Of a DNA stretch of 14,089 nt, positions 13,147 to 14,089 are shown one piece after another; position 1 is the first letter of the stretch, and the number at the start of each line of letters is the position of its first letter. The position numbers and the translations under genes are program-made. Source of the stretch: an uncultured Arcanobacterium sp. (GTDB taxonomy: Bacteria; Actinomycetota; Actinomycetes; Actinomycetales; Actinomycetaceae); assembly GCF_947253055.1 (NCBI RefSeq), contig NZ_CAMXYE010000034.1, positions 1 through 14,089 on the forward strand, read 5' to 3'. Below the pieces are notes generated by a model. It was not told the origin of the DNA. It ran no database searches and saw nothing but the letters and a program-made list of their open reading frames with translations.

Positions 13147-14004
13147 ATGGCAAACTATACTGTGGCCGATATTAAGGCTCTGCGCGAAAAGACCGGCGCA
13201 GGAATGTTAGATGTAAAGAACGCTTTGGCGGAAGCAGAAGGCGATTTGGCGAAAGCTGAAGAAATTTTGCGGCTGAAGGGCGTTAAAACTGCTGCGAAGC
13301 GCGAAGGTCGGACTGCTTCGGACGGCTTGGTACTTTCCAAGATCGTTAGCGATGGGAATGGCCAGACCGGATATATCGTAGAAGTAAATTCGGAGACGGA
13401 TTTCGTAGCTAAGAATGCGAAGTTCATTGCTTTTGCAGAAGAAATTTTGGACGCAGCTGTGGCGGTGGAAGCTCGTACGGTAGAAGATATCTTGGCAGCT
13501 CCACACGCTGATGGCACCATCGCCGATCGCATTACCAACTTCACGGGCGTAATTGGCGAGAAACTCGCCATTGGCCGCTTAGAAGTAATCACTGGTGAGC
13601 ATCTCGAAGCTTATATGCACCGGACTTCTACTGATTTACCTCCGCAGGTGGCAGTAATTGTGGCTACCGATGCGGCTGGGGAAGCGATAGCTCACGATGT
13701 AGCAGTACATATTGCGGCTATGAACCCGAGCTATGTATCTATCGACCAGGTACCCGCCGAAGTAGTGGAAAACGAAGAGCGAATTGCTACGGAGTTGACG
13801 CGCGCCGAGGGTAAGCCGGAAAAGATTATCCCCAATATTGTAGCCGGCCGCTTAAAGGGTTTCTACAAAGAAATCGTACTTCTAGAGCAGGCCTATGTGC
13901 GTGACCCGAAGCAGACGGTCGGGCAGATCGTAAAAGCTGCGGGCGGGAAAATCACTGATTTCCGCCGGGTACGTGTAGGAGAAAATGCGGAAGACGCGGA
14001 GTAA
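13147..14004 (+). CDS. tsf: Translation elongation factor Ts
   Basis: EF-Ts is the nucleotide exchange factor that recharges EF-Tu with GTP. The 285-residue product starts with a UBA-like N-terminal domain (about 1-55, TVADIKALREKTGAGMLDVK). The core follows with the hallmark NSETDFVAKN (about 80-89), whose Asp and Phe insert into EF-Tu near the Mg site. The C-terminal part carries PNIVAGRLKGFYKE (about 229-242) and ends with the coiled-coil-adjacent helix and FRRVRVGE. GGAGGA lies 5 bases before the ATG. The length is typical for Actinobacteria. It is paired with rpsB and closed by a strong terminator. Confidence 0.97.
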   Translation: MANYTVADIKALREKTGAGMLDVKNALAEAEGDLAKAEEILRLKGVKTAAKREGRTASDGLVLSKIVSDGNGQTGYIVEVNSETDFVAKNAKFIAFAEEILDAAVAVEARTVEDILAAPHADGTIADRITNFTGVIGEKLAIGRLEVITGEHLEAYMHRTSTDLPPQVAVIVATDAAGEAIAHDVAVHIAAMNPSYVSIDQVPAEVVENEERIATELTRAEGKPEKIIPNIVAGRLKGFYKEIVLLEQAYVRDPKQTVGQIVKAAGGKITDFRRVRVGENAEDAE

Positions 14005-14047
14005 GAAATAACTTCCTAAGTCTTTAGGTACGTATTAGCGATATTGC

Positions 14048-14089
14048 AGATGCGGGTGGAATTGGAAAATTCCACCCGCATCTCTTATA
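14048..14089 (+). terminator. Strong terminator hairpin after tsf
   Basis: Positions 14048-14063 (AGATGCGGGTGGAATT) pair perfectly over 16 bp with 14068-14083 around the loop GGAA, followed by CTTATA at the window edge. A smaller stem, CCTAA (14015-14019) with TTAGG (14024-14028), lies between it and the tsf stop. Confidence 0.9.

Overview
The window is a conserved housekeeping segment of an actinobacterial chromosome. The order rpsP, KH-domain gene, rimM, trmD, rplS, lepB, rnhB, DUF2469 gene, yraN, comM, dprA, xerC, reverse-strand M23 peptidase gene, rpsB, tsf is the standard actinobacterial layout. The DUF2469 protein, which I know mainly from Actinobacteria, supports this. Base composition looks only moderately GC-rich, far below Streptomyces or Mycobacterium, so a lower-GC member of the Actinomycetaceae or a relative is my best guess. 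That placement is inference.

Layout. Positions 1-659 (minus strand) hold the N-terminal part of a cation diffusion facilitator transporter that runs off the left edge. A 492-base gap follows, divergent between the transporter and rpsP. Next come rpsP (S16) and khpA, overlapping by one base, and then a hairpin resembling a terminator. rimM and trmD are directly abutting. The trmD reading frame continues without a break into a GNAT acetyltransferase domain, giving one 460-residue protein. After a structured 126-base leader comes rplS (L19), closed by a perfect 12-bp terminator hairpin. A second unit, lepB, rnhB and the DUF2469 gene, has very short gaps. A 150-base gap ends in a hairpin that can hide the yraN ribosome binding site. 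yraN, comM, dprA and xerC then follow with overlaps or a 19-base gap. A secreted LytM-type (M23) protein gene faces xerC across a short 12-bp tandem repeat. A 402-base divergent gap leads to rpsB and tsf, closed by a perfect 16-bp terminator hairpin at the right edge.

How the genes fit together. The left half makes ribosomal proteins S16 and L19, the 30S maturation factor RimM, a small KH RNA-binding protein and the tRNA m1G37 methyltransferase. The right edge adds S2 and EF-Ts. The middle deals with secretion (signal peptidase I), removal of RNA from DNA (RNase HII), handling of single-stranded DNA (DprA, ComM, perhaps YraN) and chromosome dimer resolution (XerC).

Nothing here is an obvious new defence or mobile system. 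The points most worth following are the TrmD-GNAT fusion, the SD-masking hairpin before yraN, the structured leaders before rimM and rplS, the charge-block repeat tail of S2, and the 12-bp tandem repeat downstream of xerC.
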